A stretch of 64,000 nt of DNA. Source: Variovorax paradoxus. GTDB taxonomy: Bacteria; Pseudomonadota; Gammaproteobacteria; Burkholderiales; Burkholderiaceae_C. A model generated the notes under the pieces. It made no database searches. It saw only the letters and a list, made by a program, of their open reading frames with translations, and had not been told where the DNA came from. Shown piece after piece: positions 7,939-16,437 of the stretch; positions within the stretch are counted from its first letter, which is position 1; the number at the start of each line of letters is the position of its first letter. Made by a program: the position numbers and the translations under genes. The stretch is from NCBI RefSeq assembly GCF_902712855.1, contig NZ_LR743507.1, forward strand, positions 310,001 through 374,000, read 5' to 3'.

Positions 7939-10545
7939 ATGCGTCTGGAGCAGCGCGCCCGATCTTTCCGCCGCACGCCGGCATCTCCCCTTGCGTGTCT
8001 CGCGGCCGCCCTCGCGGGGCTTGCGGGCACAGCGGCCCAGGCCGCATGCGGCCCCACCGCGACACCCGGCACGGGCCAGAGCGTGGTCTGCGTCGGCGCG
8101 ACCACCGGCTCGGCCAGCGTGATCGCCGCGCCCGGCAGCACCGGCGTCGCCATCACCGTGGACAGCGGCGCCACGCTCACCACCAATGCCACGCAGGCCC
8201 TGCTGGTGCGCGATGCGAGCAGCATCACCAACAACGGCACCATCGCCGTCTCGGGCGGCTCGGGCTCGGCGCGCGCGGCGATGGTGGCCACCGGCAACGA
8301 CAACACGATGACCAACAACGGCGCCATCCGCACCACGAGCGGCGGCACCTCGGGCATCCTGGTGACGTCGAACAGCAGCACGCGCACGCTCATCACCAAC
8401 AACGGCGCCATCGCGACCACGGGCGGCAGCTCGCACGGCATCTCCACGCTGGGGCCGGGCAACACGGTCGTCAACAACGGCACCATCGCGGCCAGCGGCA
8501 GCTCGGCCAAGGGCGTGTACCTGCAGGGCGGCAACCTCACGGCCAACCTGCTGGTCAACAACGGCACCATCGCCACGACGGGCGCCAACTCGCTTTCGGG
8601 CGGGGCCGATGCGGTGCATGCCAACACGCTGGGCCTGAGCTTCTTCTCGCGCGTGGAGAACCGGGCCGGCGCGCTGCTCTCGAGCGCCAATGGCTACGGC
8701 TACCGCGGCCAGAACGGCAACGACACACTGGTGAACGCGGGCACCATCGAAGGCCACGGCGGCGCCGGCAACAGCGACGCGATCTACATGGGCGCGCTGG
8801 GCAACGGCACGCTGATCCTGCAGACCGGCTCGGTCATCCGCGGCGGCGCCGATGGCGGCAATGCGATCGCAAACGCCTTTCTCGAAGGCAGCGGCACGGT
8901 GGACAACGCCTTCCGCAATTTCCAGAATCTGACGATGCGCGGCGCCGAATGGTCGTGGCTCACCGATGCGAGCTTTTCGGACGGAATACGCATCGAATCG
9001 GGCCGCTTCAACCTGCCCGCGACGCTGGCGAGCCCGGTGATCAACGTGCTTCCCGGCACCACGGTCGCCGGCACGGGCACCTTTGCGGGCAACGTGACGA
9101 ACCGGGGCACGCTCCTGCCCGGCCCGAACGACGGCGTGAACTTCGGCGCCTTCACGGTGCGGGGCAACTACCTCGGCAGCGGCGCGCTGATGCAGATCAA
9201 CACCGTGCTGGCCGGCGACAACGCGCCCTCCGACCGGCTGGTGATCGATGGCGGCGCGGCCTCGGGCGACACCGCCATCCGCGTGGTCAACCGCGGCGGC
9301 ATGGGCGCGCCGACGCTGGCCGACGGCATCCTGGTGGTGCAGACGGTCAACGGCGGCACCACGGCCGATCGCGCCTTCTCGCTCACGCAGCCGGTCGAGG
9401 CCGGCGCGTACACCTACCGCCTGTTCCGCGGCGGCGCGGCCGGCAACAACCCGGACAACTGGTATTTGCGCAACAACGGCTTCCTGGTCGGCGGCGTGGT
9501 GATGGGGTCGCTGGCCGAGGCGTACGAAGTCATCGCCGAAACGCCGACCGTACCCGGCGTGCCGGCGCCGGCCGTCGAGCAGGTCAAGCTGTACCGGCCC
9601 GAGGTGGCGCTCTACAGCAGCGTGCCGCTGGTGGTGCGCCAGCTCGGGCTCGCGCAGCTGGGCAGCTTTCACGACCGGCAGGGCGACCAGCAACTGCTTG
9701 CGAGCGACGAAGGCCGGCAAGCCTCGTGGGGCCGCATGTTCGGCGAAAGCACGCGCCAGCGCCTGCGCGGCGATGCGAATCCGCAGTTCGACGGCAACAT
9801 CCACGGGCTTCAGCTGGGCCATGACTTTCTCGCGGGCACCGACGCCTCGGGCGGACGGCACCGCATCGGCGTGCTCGGCGGCTACACGCGCGCGAGCGGC
9901 GACACGAGCGGCGTGGCCGGCGGTGCGACCAATGCCGCCACGGGCCGCCTGAGCGTGGAGGGCTACAGCCTGGGCGCTTACTGGACGCGCGTGGCTGAGA
10001 GCGGCTGGTACAGCGACGCCGTGCTCATGGCCACGCGCTTCAAGACCGAGGCGCAGTCCACGCTCGGACGCGGCGGCCGGCCGCATGGCAAGACGATCAC
10101 CGCGTCGCTCGAGGCCGGCCATCCCTTCGCATTGAGCGACAACGTCTCGCTGCAACCGCAGGTGCAGCTGATCTGGCAGCGCAGCTCGGTCGACGACTTC
10201 GACGACGGCCTCTCCACGGTGCGCTTCCAGCGCGACAACGCCGTCACGGGTCGCCTGGGCGCGCGGCTGGAAGGCCGCTTCAACGCCGCGAGCGGCAGCT
10301 GGAATCCGTACCTCAAGGCCAACCTCTGGCACACCTTCCGCGGCACCAACGCGCTCTTCTTCGGCCCGACCGACCAGGTCGGCAACCGCCGCACCGCGAG
10401 CGCGCTCGAGATGGGCGCGGGCGTGGTGGGGCAGGTGAACAGGACGGTGGCGGTGTATGGCGGGCTCGCGTACACGCGGGCCATCGGCAACGACGGCGAG
10501 CAGTCCGGCATGCAGGGGCAGGTGGGCATGCGGATTCGCTGGTAG
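7939..10545 (+). CDS. Autotransporter outer-membrane beta-barrel protein with repetitive passenger
   Basis: The start is the ATG at 7939, preceded by AAGGAG and followed by a signal peptide (about residues 1-37, ending AAQA); an in-frame ATG at 7891 would add 16 unlikely residues. The 868-residue product is a type Va autotransporter. The passenger contains repeated degenerate units of the form xTNNGTI/xVNNGAI roughly every 20-25 residues between about 80 and 290, as in right-handed beta-helix adhesins. The last 260-270 residues form the translocating barrel and end in an alternating strand with terminal tryptophan (MQGQVGMRIRW), the usual BAM recognition end. The protein should sit on the cell surface. 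Adhesive function is inferred. Confidence 0.88.
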   Translation: MRLEQRARSFRRTPASPLACLAAALAGLAGTAAQAACGPTATPGTGQSVVCVGATTGSASVIAAPGSTGVAITVDSGATLTTNATQALLVRDASSITNNGTIAVSGGSGSARAAMVATGNDNTMTNNGAIRTTSGGTSGILVTSNSSTRTLITNNGAIATTGGSSHGISTLGPGNTVVNNGTIAASGSSAKGVYLQGGNLTANLLVNNGTIATTGANSLSGGADAVHANTLGLSFFSRVENRAGALLSSANGYGYRGQNGNDTLVNAGTIEGHGGAGNSDAIYMGALGNGTLILQTGSVIRGGADGGNAIANAFLEGSGTVDNAFRNFQNLTMRGAEWSWLTDASFSDGIRIESGRFNLPATLASPVINVLPGTTVAGTGTFAGNVTNRGTLLPGPNDGVNFGAFTVRGNYLGSGALMQINTVLAGDNAPSDRLVIDGGAASGDTAIRVVNRGGMGAPTLADGILVVQTVNGGTTADRAFSLTQPVEAGAYTYRLFRGGAAGNNPDNWYLRNNGFLVGGVVMGSLAEAYEVIAETPTVPGVPAPAVEQVKLYRPEVALYSSVPLVVRQLGLAQLGSFHDRQGDQQLLASDEGRQASWGRMFGESTRQRLRGDANPQFDGNIHGLQLGHDFLAGTDASGGRHRIGVLGGYTRASGDTSGVAGGATNAATGRLSVEGYSLGAYWTRVAESGWYSDAVLMATRFKTEAQSTLGRGGRPHGKTITASLEAGHPFALSDNVSLQPQVQLIWQRSSVDDFDDGLSTVRFQRDNAVTGRLGARLEGRFNAASGSWNPYLKANLWHTFRGTNALFFGPTDQVGNRRTASALEMGAGVVGQVNRTVAVYGGLAYTRAIGNDGEQSGMQGQVGMRIRW

Positions 10546-10558
10546 CCGCACGCCATTG

Positions 10559-10573
10559 ACCAGTTGATCTGGT
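10559..10573. promoter_or_regulatory. Palindrome upstream of catabolic operon, possible operator
   Basis: A perfect inverted repeat ACCAG-N5-CTGGT lies 115 bp upstream of the creatininase-family gene. With its flank it reads TTGACCAGTTGATCTGG, which partly resembles the RutR box (TTGACCA-NN-TGGTCAA). The operon ends with a RutR-like TetR regulator, so this is a candidate binding site. Confidence 0.4.
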
Positions 10574-10631
10574 TTGGGTGGCACTTTCGGGCGGCCATAC
10601 AGGCGTACGGGTAAGTGCGGAGCTACTTTTT

Positions 10632-10660
10632 TTGACCGAATGGATGATTTAAGTCATCAT
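10632..10660 (+). promoter_or_regulatory. Sigma70-like promoter candidate for catabolic operon
   Basis: TTGACC (10632-10637) is followed at 17-bp spacing by CATCAT (10655-10660), a five-of-six -35 and a weaker -10. The spacer and -10 overlap an imperfect palindrome (ATGATTTAAGTCAT). The start codon of the first operon gene follows 28 bp later. Confidence 0.45.
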
Positions 10661-10688
10661 CCGGCCGTCGCTTCACGAGGTACACCCG

Positions 10689-11510
10689 ATGAATCCGCCC
10701 ACCCTGCGCAGCCGCTTCTGGTCCGACCTGACCAGCGAAGAGTTCTCCCGCCTCGACCGCGAACGGCTCATCGCCGTGCTGCCGGTGGGCGCGACCGAGC
10801 AGCACGGCCCCCACCTGCCGATGTCGACCGACACCGCCACCATAGACGGCATGGTGCGAGCCGCGCTGCCGCACCTGCCCGACGACCTGCCGGTGCTGTT
10901 CCTGCCGACCGTGCCCTACGGCAAGAGCAACGAGCACTCGCGCTATCCGGGCACGCTCACCGTGTCGGCGGCCACGCTGATCGCGATGTGGAAGGACATC
11001 GGCGCCTGCGTCGCCAAGGCGGGCGTGCGCAAGCTGGTGCTCTACAACAGCCATGGCGGCCAGATGAGCGTGATGGACATCGTCGCGCGCGACCTGCGCG
11101 AGGAGCACGACATGATGGTCGTCGCCGCCAACTGGTACACGCTGGGCCTGCCCGAGGGCCTGTTCACCGCGCACGAGGGCAAGCATGGCATCCACGCCGG
11201 CGACCTCGAGAGCTCGGTCATGCTGCACCTCACGCCCGACTACGTGCGCAAGGATCAGTTCAAGAACTTCGCTTCCATGACCGAGCAACTGGCCGCCGAG
11301 AACAAGTTCCTCTCGATCACGCCCAGCGGCAAGCTGGGCTGGCAGATGCACGACATCAACCCCGCGGGCGCCGCCGGCGACGCCACGCGCGCCACGGCCG
11401 AGAAAGGTGCCGCGGTGCTCGACCACGTGGGACGGCGCTTCGTCGAGCTGCTGCACGAGGTCGACCGCTTTCCCCTGTCGCGGCTCGCCAACCAGCCCGC
11501 GTGGCGCTAG
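10689..11510 (+). CDS. Creatininase-family amidohydrolase
   Basis: This 273-residue protein matches the creatininase/MftE-type metal amidohydrolases. The metal-binding motifs are GATEQHGPHLPMSTDT near residues 35-50, NSHGGQ near 120, and HAGDLESSVML near 178. Members hydrolyse cyclic amides such as creatinine, act in riboflavin-precursor or mycofactocin pathways, or open related lactam rings. It heads a plus-strand operon with an ABC importer, an FAD-linked oxidase and a ferredoxin-type reductase, so a ring-opening hydrolysis of an imported nitrogen compound is plausible. The actual substrate cannot be read from the sequence. Confidence 0.85.
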   Translation: MNPPTLRSRFWSDLTSEEFSRLDRERLIAVLPVGATEQHGPHLPMSTDTATIDGMVRAALPHLPDDLPVLFLPTVPYGKSNEHSRYPGTLTVSAATLIAMWKDIGACVAKAGVRKLVLYNSHGGQMSVMDIVARDLREEHDMMVVAANWYTLGLPEGLFTAHEGKHGIHAGDLESSVMLHLTPDYVRKDQFKNFASMTEQLAAENKFLSITPSGKLGWQMHDINPAGAAGDATRATAEKGAAVLDHVGRRFVELLHEVDRFPLSRLANQPAWR

Positions 11511-11532
11511 GGTCGGGCCGAAGGAACACGCC

Positions 11533-12342
11533 ATGGAAAGCCAACAGCCATCCTCCCCGCCGCTGGTCACCCTGCGCAACGTCGGCAAGCGCTTCGCCAA
11601 CGGCACGCTCGCGCTGCAGGGCATGTCGCTCGACATCGGCGAGCACGACTTCATCAGCTTCCTCGGCCCCTCGGGCTGCGGCAAGAGCACCGCGCTGCGG
11701 CTGATCGCGGGACTCACGCGCCTGAGTTCGGGCGAGATGCACTGGTCGGGCGCGAGCACCGGCGCGGCCAAGGACAGCAAAAGCGACCGGGAACTGGGCT
11801 TCGTGTTCCAGGAGCCCACCCTCATGCCCTGGGCCAAGGTGTTCGAAAACGTGTGGCTGCCGCTGAAGCTTGCCGGCACTTCGCGCGATGCGGCCGCGCC
11901 CGTGGTGCAGCAGGCGCTCGAGATGGTCGGCCTCTCGCGCTTTGCCGACGTGTACCCGCGCGAGCTCTCGGGCGGCATGAAGATGCGCGTGTCGATCGCG
12001 CGCGCGCTGGTCACGCGCCCGCGCCTGCTGCTGATGGACGAGCCCTTCGCCGCGCTCGACGAGATGACGCGCATCAAGCTCAACAACGACCTGCTGGCGA
12101 TCTGGCGCGAGCACCGCTTCTCGATCGTGTTCGTCACGCACAGCGTGTACGAGTCGGTGTACCTCTCGAACCGCATCGTGGTGATGGCCGCGCGGCCGGG
12201 CCGGGTGATCGACGAGATCCGCATCGACGAACCGTACCCGCGCGGAGAGGAATTCCGCACCTCCAGCCGCTACAACGCGCATTGCACCGCAGTGTCCCAA
12301 TCCCTGCACGGAGCGCTCCATGGCATCGACATCGACCATTGA
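11533..12342 (+). CDS. ABC transporter ATP-binding protein (SsuB/TauB/ThiZ type)
   Basis: The 269-residue protein has Walker A GPSGCGKST near residue 45, the Q-loop FVFQEPTLMPW, the ABC signature LSGGMKMR and Walker B LLLMDEPFAALD. The specific MPWxxVFENV pattern after the Q-loop is typical of nitrate/sulfonate/taurine and pyrimidine importers. It energises uptake through the permease encoded immediately downstream, with which it overlaps by 23 bp. The ATG at 11533 follows AAGGAA. Substrate is set by the binding protein at 14654. Confidence 0.9.
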   Translation: MESQQPSSPPLVTLRNVGKRFANGTLALQGMSLDIGEHDFISFLGPSGCGKSTALRLIAGLTRLSSGEMHWSGASTGAAKDSKSDRELGFVFQEPTLMPWAKVFENVWLPLKLAGTSRDAAAPVVQQALEMVGLSRFADVYPRELSGGMKMRVSIARALVTRPRLLLMDEPFAALDEMTRIKLNNDLLAIWREHRFSIVFVTHSVYESVYLSNRIVVMAARPGRVIDEIRIDEPYPRGEEFRTSSRYNAHCTAVSQSLHGALHGIDIDH

Positions 12343-13216
12343 AACCACCATGCCTTCGACGACATCTGCGGACGCCACCGACGCCACGCCCACTGCCGAC
12401 ATGCTGCGCGCGCACGAGGACCGGCTGCGCCGGCGCGAGTCGATGCTGCGCATCGCGGTGCCCGCAGGCATCGTGCTCGCGCTGCTGCTGCTGTGGGAAT
12501 GGATGGTGCGGGCCAACAACATCCCGCACTACATCCTGCCCGCGCCCTCGCTCATCCTGCGCACGCTGTTCGACAACTGGGACTCGCTGTCGAGCGCGCT
12601 GTGGTTCACGGTGAAGCTCACGCTGCTGGCGCTCACTGCGGCGATCGTCGGCGGCGTGCTGCTGGCGATCGCGTTCGCGCTGTTCAAGTGGGTCGAGATC
12701 GGCCTGTTCCCCATCGCCGTGATCCTGCAGGTGACGCCGATCATCGCGATCGCGCCGCTGATCCTGATCTACGTGTCGAGCACCACCGCGGCCCTGCTGC
12801 TGTGCGCATGGATCGTGGCCTTCTTCCCGATCCTGTCGAACACCGTCATTGGCCTGAAAAGCGCCGACAGCAACCTGCGCGACCTGTTCCAGCTCTACCG
12901 GGCGTCGCCGTGGCAGACCTTCCGCTACCTGCTCGCGCCCAGCGCGCTGCCGTACTTCATGGCGGGCCTGAAGATCGCGGGCGGACTGAGCCTCATCGGC
13001 GCGGTGGTGGCGGAGTTCACGGCCGGCACGGCCGGCAAGGAAACCGGGCTGGCCTCGCGCATCCTCGAATCGAGCTTCCGCACCGAGATCCCGATGATGT
13101 TCGCGGCGCTGCTGCTGGTGTCGCTGCTGGGCATCGTCATCTTCATCGTGTTCGCCGCCCTGGCGCGCCTCGTGCTGGGCCACTGGCACGAAAGCGAGAT
13201 GCGCCGTGAAAGCTAG
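12320..13216 (+). CDS. ABC transporter permease (SsuC/TauC/ThiX type)
   Basis: This 298-residue inner-membrane protein has a soluble N-terminal extension of about 40 residues. Six hydrophobic segments follow, and the EAA-like docking loop LFQLYRASPWQTFRYLLAPS lies before the last two. The gene overlaps the ATPase gene by 23 bp and the next gene by 11 bp, so the unit is tightly coupled. Family members import sulfonates, nitrate, cyanate or pyrimidine precursors. The ATG at 12320 was chosen although a second ATG lies about ten residues later. Confidence 0.88.
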   Translation: MASTSTIETTMPSTTSADATDATPTADMLRAHEDRLRRRESMLRIAVPAGIVLALLLLWEWMVRANNIPHYILPAPSLILRTLFDNWDSLSSALWFTVKLTLLALTAAIVGGVLLAIAFALFKWVEIGLFPIAVILQVTPIIAIAPLILIYVSSTTAALLLCAWIVAFFPILSNTVIGLKSADSNLRDLFQLYRASPWQTFRYLLAPSALPYFMAGLKIAGGLSLIGAVVAEFTAGTAGKETGLASRILESSFRTEIPMMFAALLLVSLLGIVIFIVFAALARLVLGHWHESEMRRES

Positions 13217-14585
13217 CATGCCGGCGCCCGCCGTCGACTGGGATGCCGTGCGTGCGGACCTGCACGGCCTCAACGTGATCACCGCGCCCGCGCAGCGCAA
13301 GCAGCTGTCCAAGGATTTCTACTGGTACAGCCCCATCCTGACCGCGCAGCTCGCAGGCCGGGTGGCCGACCTCGTCGTGAAGGTCGGCACCGAGGACGAC
13401 GTGCGGCAGGCCGCAGCGGTGGCCGCGAAGTGGAAGCTGCCGCTCACCGTGCGCGCCGGCGGCACCGGCAACTACGGCCAGTGCGTGCCGCTCGAAGGCG
13501 GCATCGTGCTCGACGTGACGCAGATGTGCCGCGTGCTCGACATCCAGCCCGGCCGCATGCGCGTGGAGGCCGGCGCACGCATGCACGACATCGACCTCGC
13601 CGCGCGCGAGACCGGCCAGGCGCTGCGCATGTGGCCCTCGACGTGGCACGTGGCATCGATCGGCGGCTTCATCGCGGGCGGCTTCGGCGGCATCGGCTCG
13701 TTCCGCCACGGCATCCTGCGCGACCCCGGCAACCTGCTGCGCGCACGCGTGATGACGGTGGAGCGCGAGCCGCGCGTCATCGAGCTCGTCGGCGACGAGA
13801 TCCAGCAGGTGCACCACGCCTACGGCACCAACGGCGTGATCCTCGACGTCGAAGTGGCCCTGAGCCCGGCCGTCGAATGGGTGCACTGCACGGTGCTGTT
13901 CGAGACGTACCGCGGCGCGCTCGATTTCGGCATCGCCGCGCAGGCGCCGACGCTCGACATCTTCCTGCTCTCGACCGTCGAGGCGCGCTTCTCGCCCTAC
14001 TACACGGCGATGCGCGACCGCTTTCCGATCGACCGGCACGCGGTCTTCACCATGGTCTCGCCCGAGTCGATGGCCGACTTCCGCGCCCTCGCCCAGGCGC
14101 ATGGCGGCACGATCTCCGTGGCCGGCACCGAGGCCGAGCTGCTCGCCGACGGCCTGCCGCCGGCCTACGAGTGCGCCTTCAACCACACGACGCTGCAGGC
14201 GCTGAAGGCCGACCGCGGCTGGACCTACCTGCAGGTGGCCTACGCGCAGCCCTTCGACCCGGCGGTGGTCGAGCGGCACCTGCGCATCTTCGGCGACGAC
14301 GTGCTGCAGCACCAGGACTTCGCGCGCGCCGGCGGCGAGTGCGGCACCTTCGGCATCCTGCTGGTGCGGTGGAAGGGCGAGGCGCACCAGTACGAGCTGA
14401 TCCGCGAGATCGAGTCCGAGGGCGGCTGCCAGATCTTCAACCCGCATGTGGTCACCATCGAGGACGGCGGCATGAAGACGATCGACACGCATCAGATCGA
14501 ATTCAAGAAGCGCAGCGACCCGATGGGCCTGATGAACCCGGGCAAGACACGCGGCTGGTCGCCCGAGATGGCCGTGGAACGGTAG
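13206..14585 (+). CDS. FAD-linked oxidase (FAD_binding_4 / VAO family)
   Basis: The 459-residue protein has the VAO-type FAD domain: a pyrophosphate-binding segment PLTVRAGGTGNYGQ around residues 78-91 and GGIVLDVTQM just after. VASIGGFIAGGFGGIGSFRH near 150-170 is the second FAD loop. The rest is a substrate-cap domain without a clear family motif. Such enzymes oxidise hydroxyacids, alcohols or amines with FAD. The GTG at 13206 lies inside the permease gene, giving an 11-bp overlap; an ATG four codons later is also possible. It sits between the transporter permease and the binding-protein gene, so it probably acts on the imported compound. Confidence 0.83.
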   Translation: MKASMPAPAVDWDAVRADLHGLNVITAPAQRKQLSKDFYWYSPILTAQLAGRVADLVVKVGTEDDVRQAAAVAAKWKLPLTVRAGGTGNYGQCVPLEGGIVLDVTQMCRVLDIQPGRMRVEAGARMHDIDLAARETGQALRMWPSTWHVASIGGFIAGGFGGIGSFRHGILRDPGNLLRARVMTVEREPRVIELVGDEIQQVHHAYGTNGVILDVEVALSPAVEWVHCTVLFETYRGALDFGIAAQAPTLDIFLLSTVEARFSPYYTAMRDRFPIDRHAVFTMVSPESMADFRALAQAHGGTISVAGTEAELLADGLPPAYECAFNHTTLQALKADRGWTYLQVAYAQPFDPAVVERHLRIFGDDVLQHQDFARAGGECGTFGILLVRWKGEAHQYELIREIESEGGCQIFNPHVVTIEDGGMKTIDTHQIEFKKRSDPMGLMNPGKTRGWSPEMAVER

Positions 14586-14653
14586 AAAAACGGCCGAAAG
14601 CAATTAGTCTCCGCATCCCGTACTTTCCAAAACCTCCACAGGAGCACGTCCCC

Positions 14654-15682
14654 ATGCGCATCCCCGCTGTCCCCCTCCGCACGCTGGCCCTCGGCCTGGC
14701 GATCGCCGGCGCCGCCCTCGGCGCGCAGGCACAGGAAAAAGTGGTGTTCGCCACCAACTGGAAGGCACAGGCCGGCCACGGCGGCTTCTACCAGGCGCTG
14801 GTGGACGGCACCTACAAGAAGTACGGCCTCGACGTCGAGATCCAGCAGGGCGGACCGATGGTCAACAACCGGCCGATGCTGCCGGCCGGCAAGATCGACT
14901 TCCTCATGACCGGCAACCTGCTGCAGTCCTTCGACAACGTCAAGAACGGCGTGCCGACGGTGGTGGTGGCGGCCTTCTTCCAGAAGGACCCGCAGGCGAT
15001 GTTCGCCCACCCCGGGCAGGGCTTCGACACCTTCAAGGACATGACCAAGGCGCCGGTGGCCTTCATCGGCAAGGACGGGCAGTTCAGCTTCTGGCAGTGG
15101 ATGAAGTCGGAGCACGGCTTCAAGGACTCGCAGCTCAAGCCGTACACCTTCAACGTCGGCCCGTTCCTGGCCGACAAGAAATCGATCCAGCAGGGCTACG
15201 CCATTTCCGAGCCGCTGTCGATCAAGGCGCAGGCCGGCTTCGATCCGGTGGTGCAACTGCTGGCCGACAACGGCTTCTCGACCTACTCGACCACCATCGA
15301 GACGCGCGCCGACCTCATCAAGAACAAGCCCGAGACGGTGCGCAAGTTCGTCGAGGCCTCGATCATCGGCTGGAACAACTACCTCTACGGTGACAACAAG
15401 GCCGCCAACGAACTCATTGCCAAGACCAACCCCGACTCGCCGGTGGCCACGCTGCAGGGCTCGATCGAGCTCATGAAGAAGATGGGCATCGTCGACAGCG
15501 GCGAGTCGCTCACCAAGGGCATCGGCGCGATGGACGAGGCGCGCGTGAAGGACTTCTACGACAAGATGGTCAAGGCCGGCCTGTACAAGGCGGGCGAGGT
15601 CGACCTGTCGAAGGTGGTGACCACGCAGTTCGTCAACAAGGGCGTGGGCCTGGACGTGCGCAAGAAGCTCACCGGCAAGTAA
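14654..15682 (+). CDS. ABC transporter substrate-binding protein (NMT1/THI5-like)
   Basis: The 342-residue product has a signal peptide ending AQAQ near residue 25. An NMT1/THI5-like domain follows: FATNWKAQAGHGGFYQALVD, then YGLDVEIQQGG. Members bind nitrogen heterocycles such as thiamine-pyrimidine precursors, riboflavin-like compounds, or sulfonates. Aromatic residues around KDGQFSFWQWMKSEHG may line the pocket. AGGAG precedes the ATG at 14654. Its type favours an imported pyrimidine-like or other heterocyclic substrate for the operon; this is inference. Confidence 0.86.
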   Translation: MRIPAVPLRTLALGLAIAGAALGAQAQEKVVFATNWKAQAGHGGFYQALVDGTYKKYGLDVEIQQGGPMVNNRPMLPAGKIDFLMTGNLLQSFDNVKNGVPTVVVAAFFQKDPQAMFAHPGQGFDTFKDMTKAPVAFIGKDGQFSFWQWMKSEHGFKDSQLKPYTFNVGPFLADKKSIQQGYAISEPLSIKAQAGFDPVVQLLADNGFSTYSTTIETRADLIKNKPETVRKFVEASIIGWNNYLYGDNKAANELIAKTNPDSPVATLQGSIELMKKMGIVDSGESLTKGIGAMDEARVKDFYDKMVKAGLYKAGEVDLSKVVTTQFVNKGVGLDVRKKLTGK

Positions 15683-15726
15683 CCCGCTCCGAGAGATTTT
15701 CCCGTGGGTCGCGCGGGGCTTGCGCC

Positions 15727-15796
15727 GGGGTCAGATGCCGGCGCCTGGGTTGCCATAAGGCACTGCGCGGCCTTTCACTCCTTGGGCTCTGACCCC
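15727..15796. repeat. 70-bp REP-like palindromic element
   Basis: Perfect 9-bp termini GGGGTCAGA (15727-15735) and TCTGACCCC (15788-15796) bound a 70-bp unit within the 141-bp gap between two operon genes. GGGGTCAGA-ended units of this size are, to my recollection, frequent in proteobacterial genomes and associated with REP-type tyrosine transposases. No second copy lies in this window. Confidence 0.6.
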
Positions 15797-15823
15797 GTCT
15801 CGCCGACAGGCGAACCGGCCCTC

Positions 15824-16414
15824 ATGAAAACGCTCGTCGTCCATTGCCATCCGAACCCTGACAGCTTCAACCACGCGCTCTACCGCACCGCCCTCGAGGC
15901 GCTCTCGCCGCGACACACCGTCAAGGCTATCGACCTGTACGCCGAGGGCTTCGACCCGACGCTGACGCGCGAAGAGCGCATCGCCTACCTCGACAACCCC
16001 GACCTGATCCGCGAACGCGTGAAACCCCACGTCGAAGCGCTGCTGTGGGCCGAACATCTGGTGTTCGTGTTTCCCACCTGGTTCCACGGGCCGCCGTCGA
16101 TGCTGAAGGGCTGGCTGGAGCGGGTGTGGCTGCCCGGGGTGGCCTTCCTGCCGGCGGAACGCAAGGGACAGCTCGCGAAGTCGGGCCTGCGGCACATCCA
16201 GCGGCTGACGGTGGTGACCACCGGCGGTTCGCCGCGCTGGTTCGTGATGGTCATCGGCGACCCGGGCCGGCGGCTCTTCACGCGCGCGCTGCGCGCGCTG
16301 TTCGCGTGGCGCTGCAAGGTCACCTGGCTGCAGCTGCACGACATGAACGCCGTCACCGCGCACGACCGGAGCCACTTCCTCGAGCGCGTGTCGCGCAAGC
16401 TGGGCAGCATCTAG
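15824..16414 (+). CDS. NAD(P)H:quinone reductase-like flavodoxin-fold protein
   Basis: This 196-residue protein begins MKTLVVHCHPNPDSFNHALY, the FMN/FAD-binding N-terminus of the NQO1/KefF family. FPTWFHGPPSMLKGW near residues 83-98 is the second signature. Members transfer two electrons from NAD(P)H to quinones, azo or nitro groups. The ATG at 15824 is the natural family start. It lies in the catabolic operon after the palindromic repeat and 23 bp before the reductase gene, so it may detoxify or reduce a pathway intermediate; that is inference. Confidence 0.85.
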   Translation: MKTLVVHCHPNPDSFNHALYRTALEALSPRHTVKAIDLYAEGFDPTLTREERIAYLDNPDLIRERVKPHVEALLWAEHLVFVFPTWFHGPPSMLKGWLERVWLPGVAFLPAERKGQLAKSGLRHIQRLTVVTTGGSPRWFVMVIGDPGRRLFTRALRALFAWRCKVTWLQLHDMNAVTAHDRSHFLERVSRKLGSI

Positions 16415-16437
16415 ACAGACAGAAAAGGGAGAGACCC

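Noticed and set aside
6084..8690. 868-residue minus-strand open frame across MFS and autotransporter genes
   Set aside because: It crosses two well-supported plus-strand genes and has no family features.
8200..8760. Regular repeats in the autotransporter, considered as a CRISPR array
   Set aside because: Units are degenerate, in frame and encode NNGTI-type peptide repeats; no fixed direct repeat with unique spacers.
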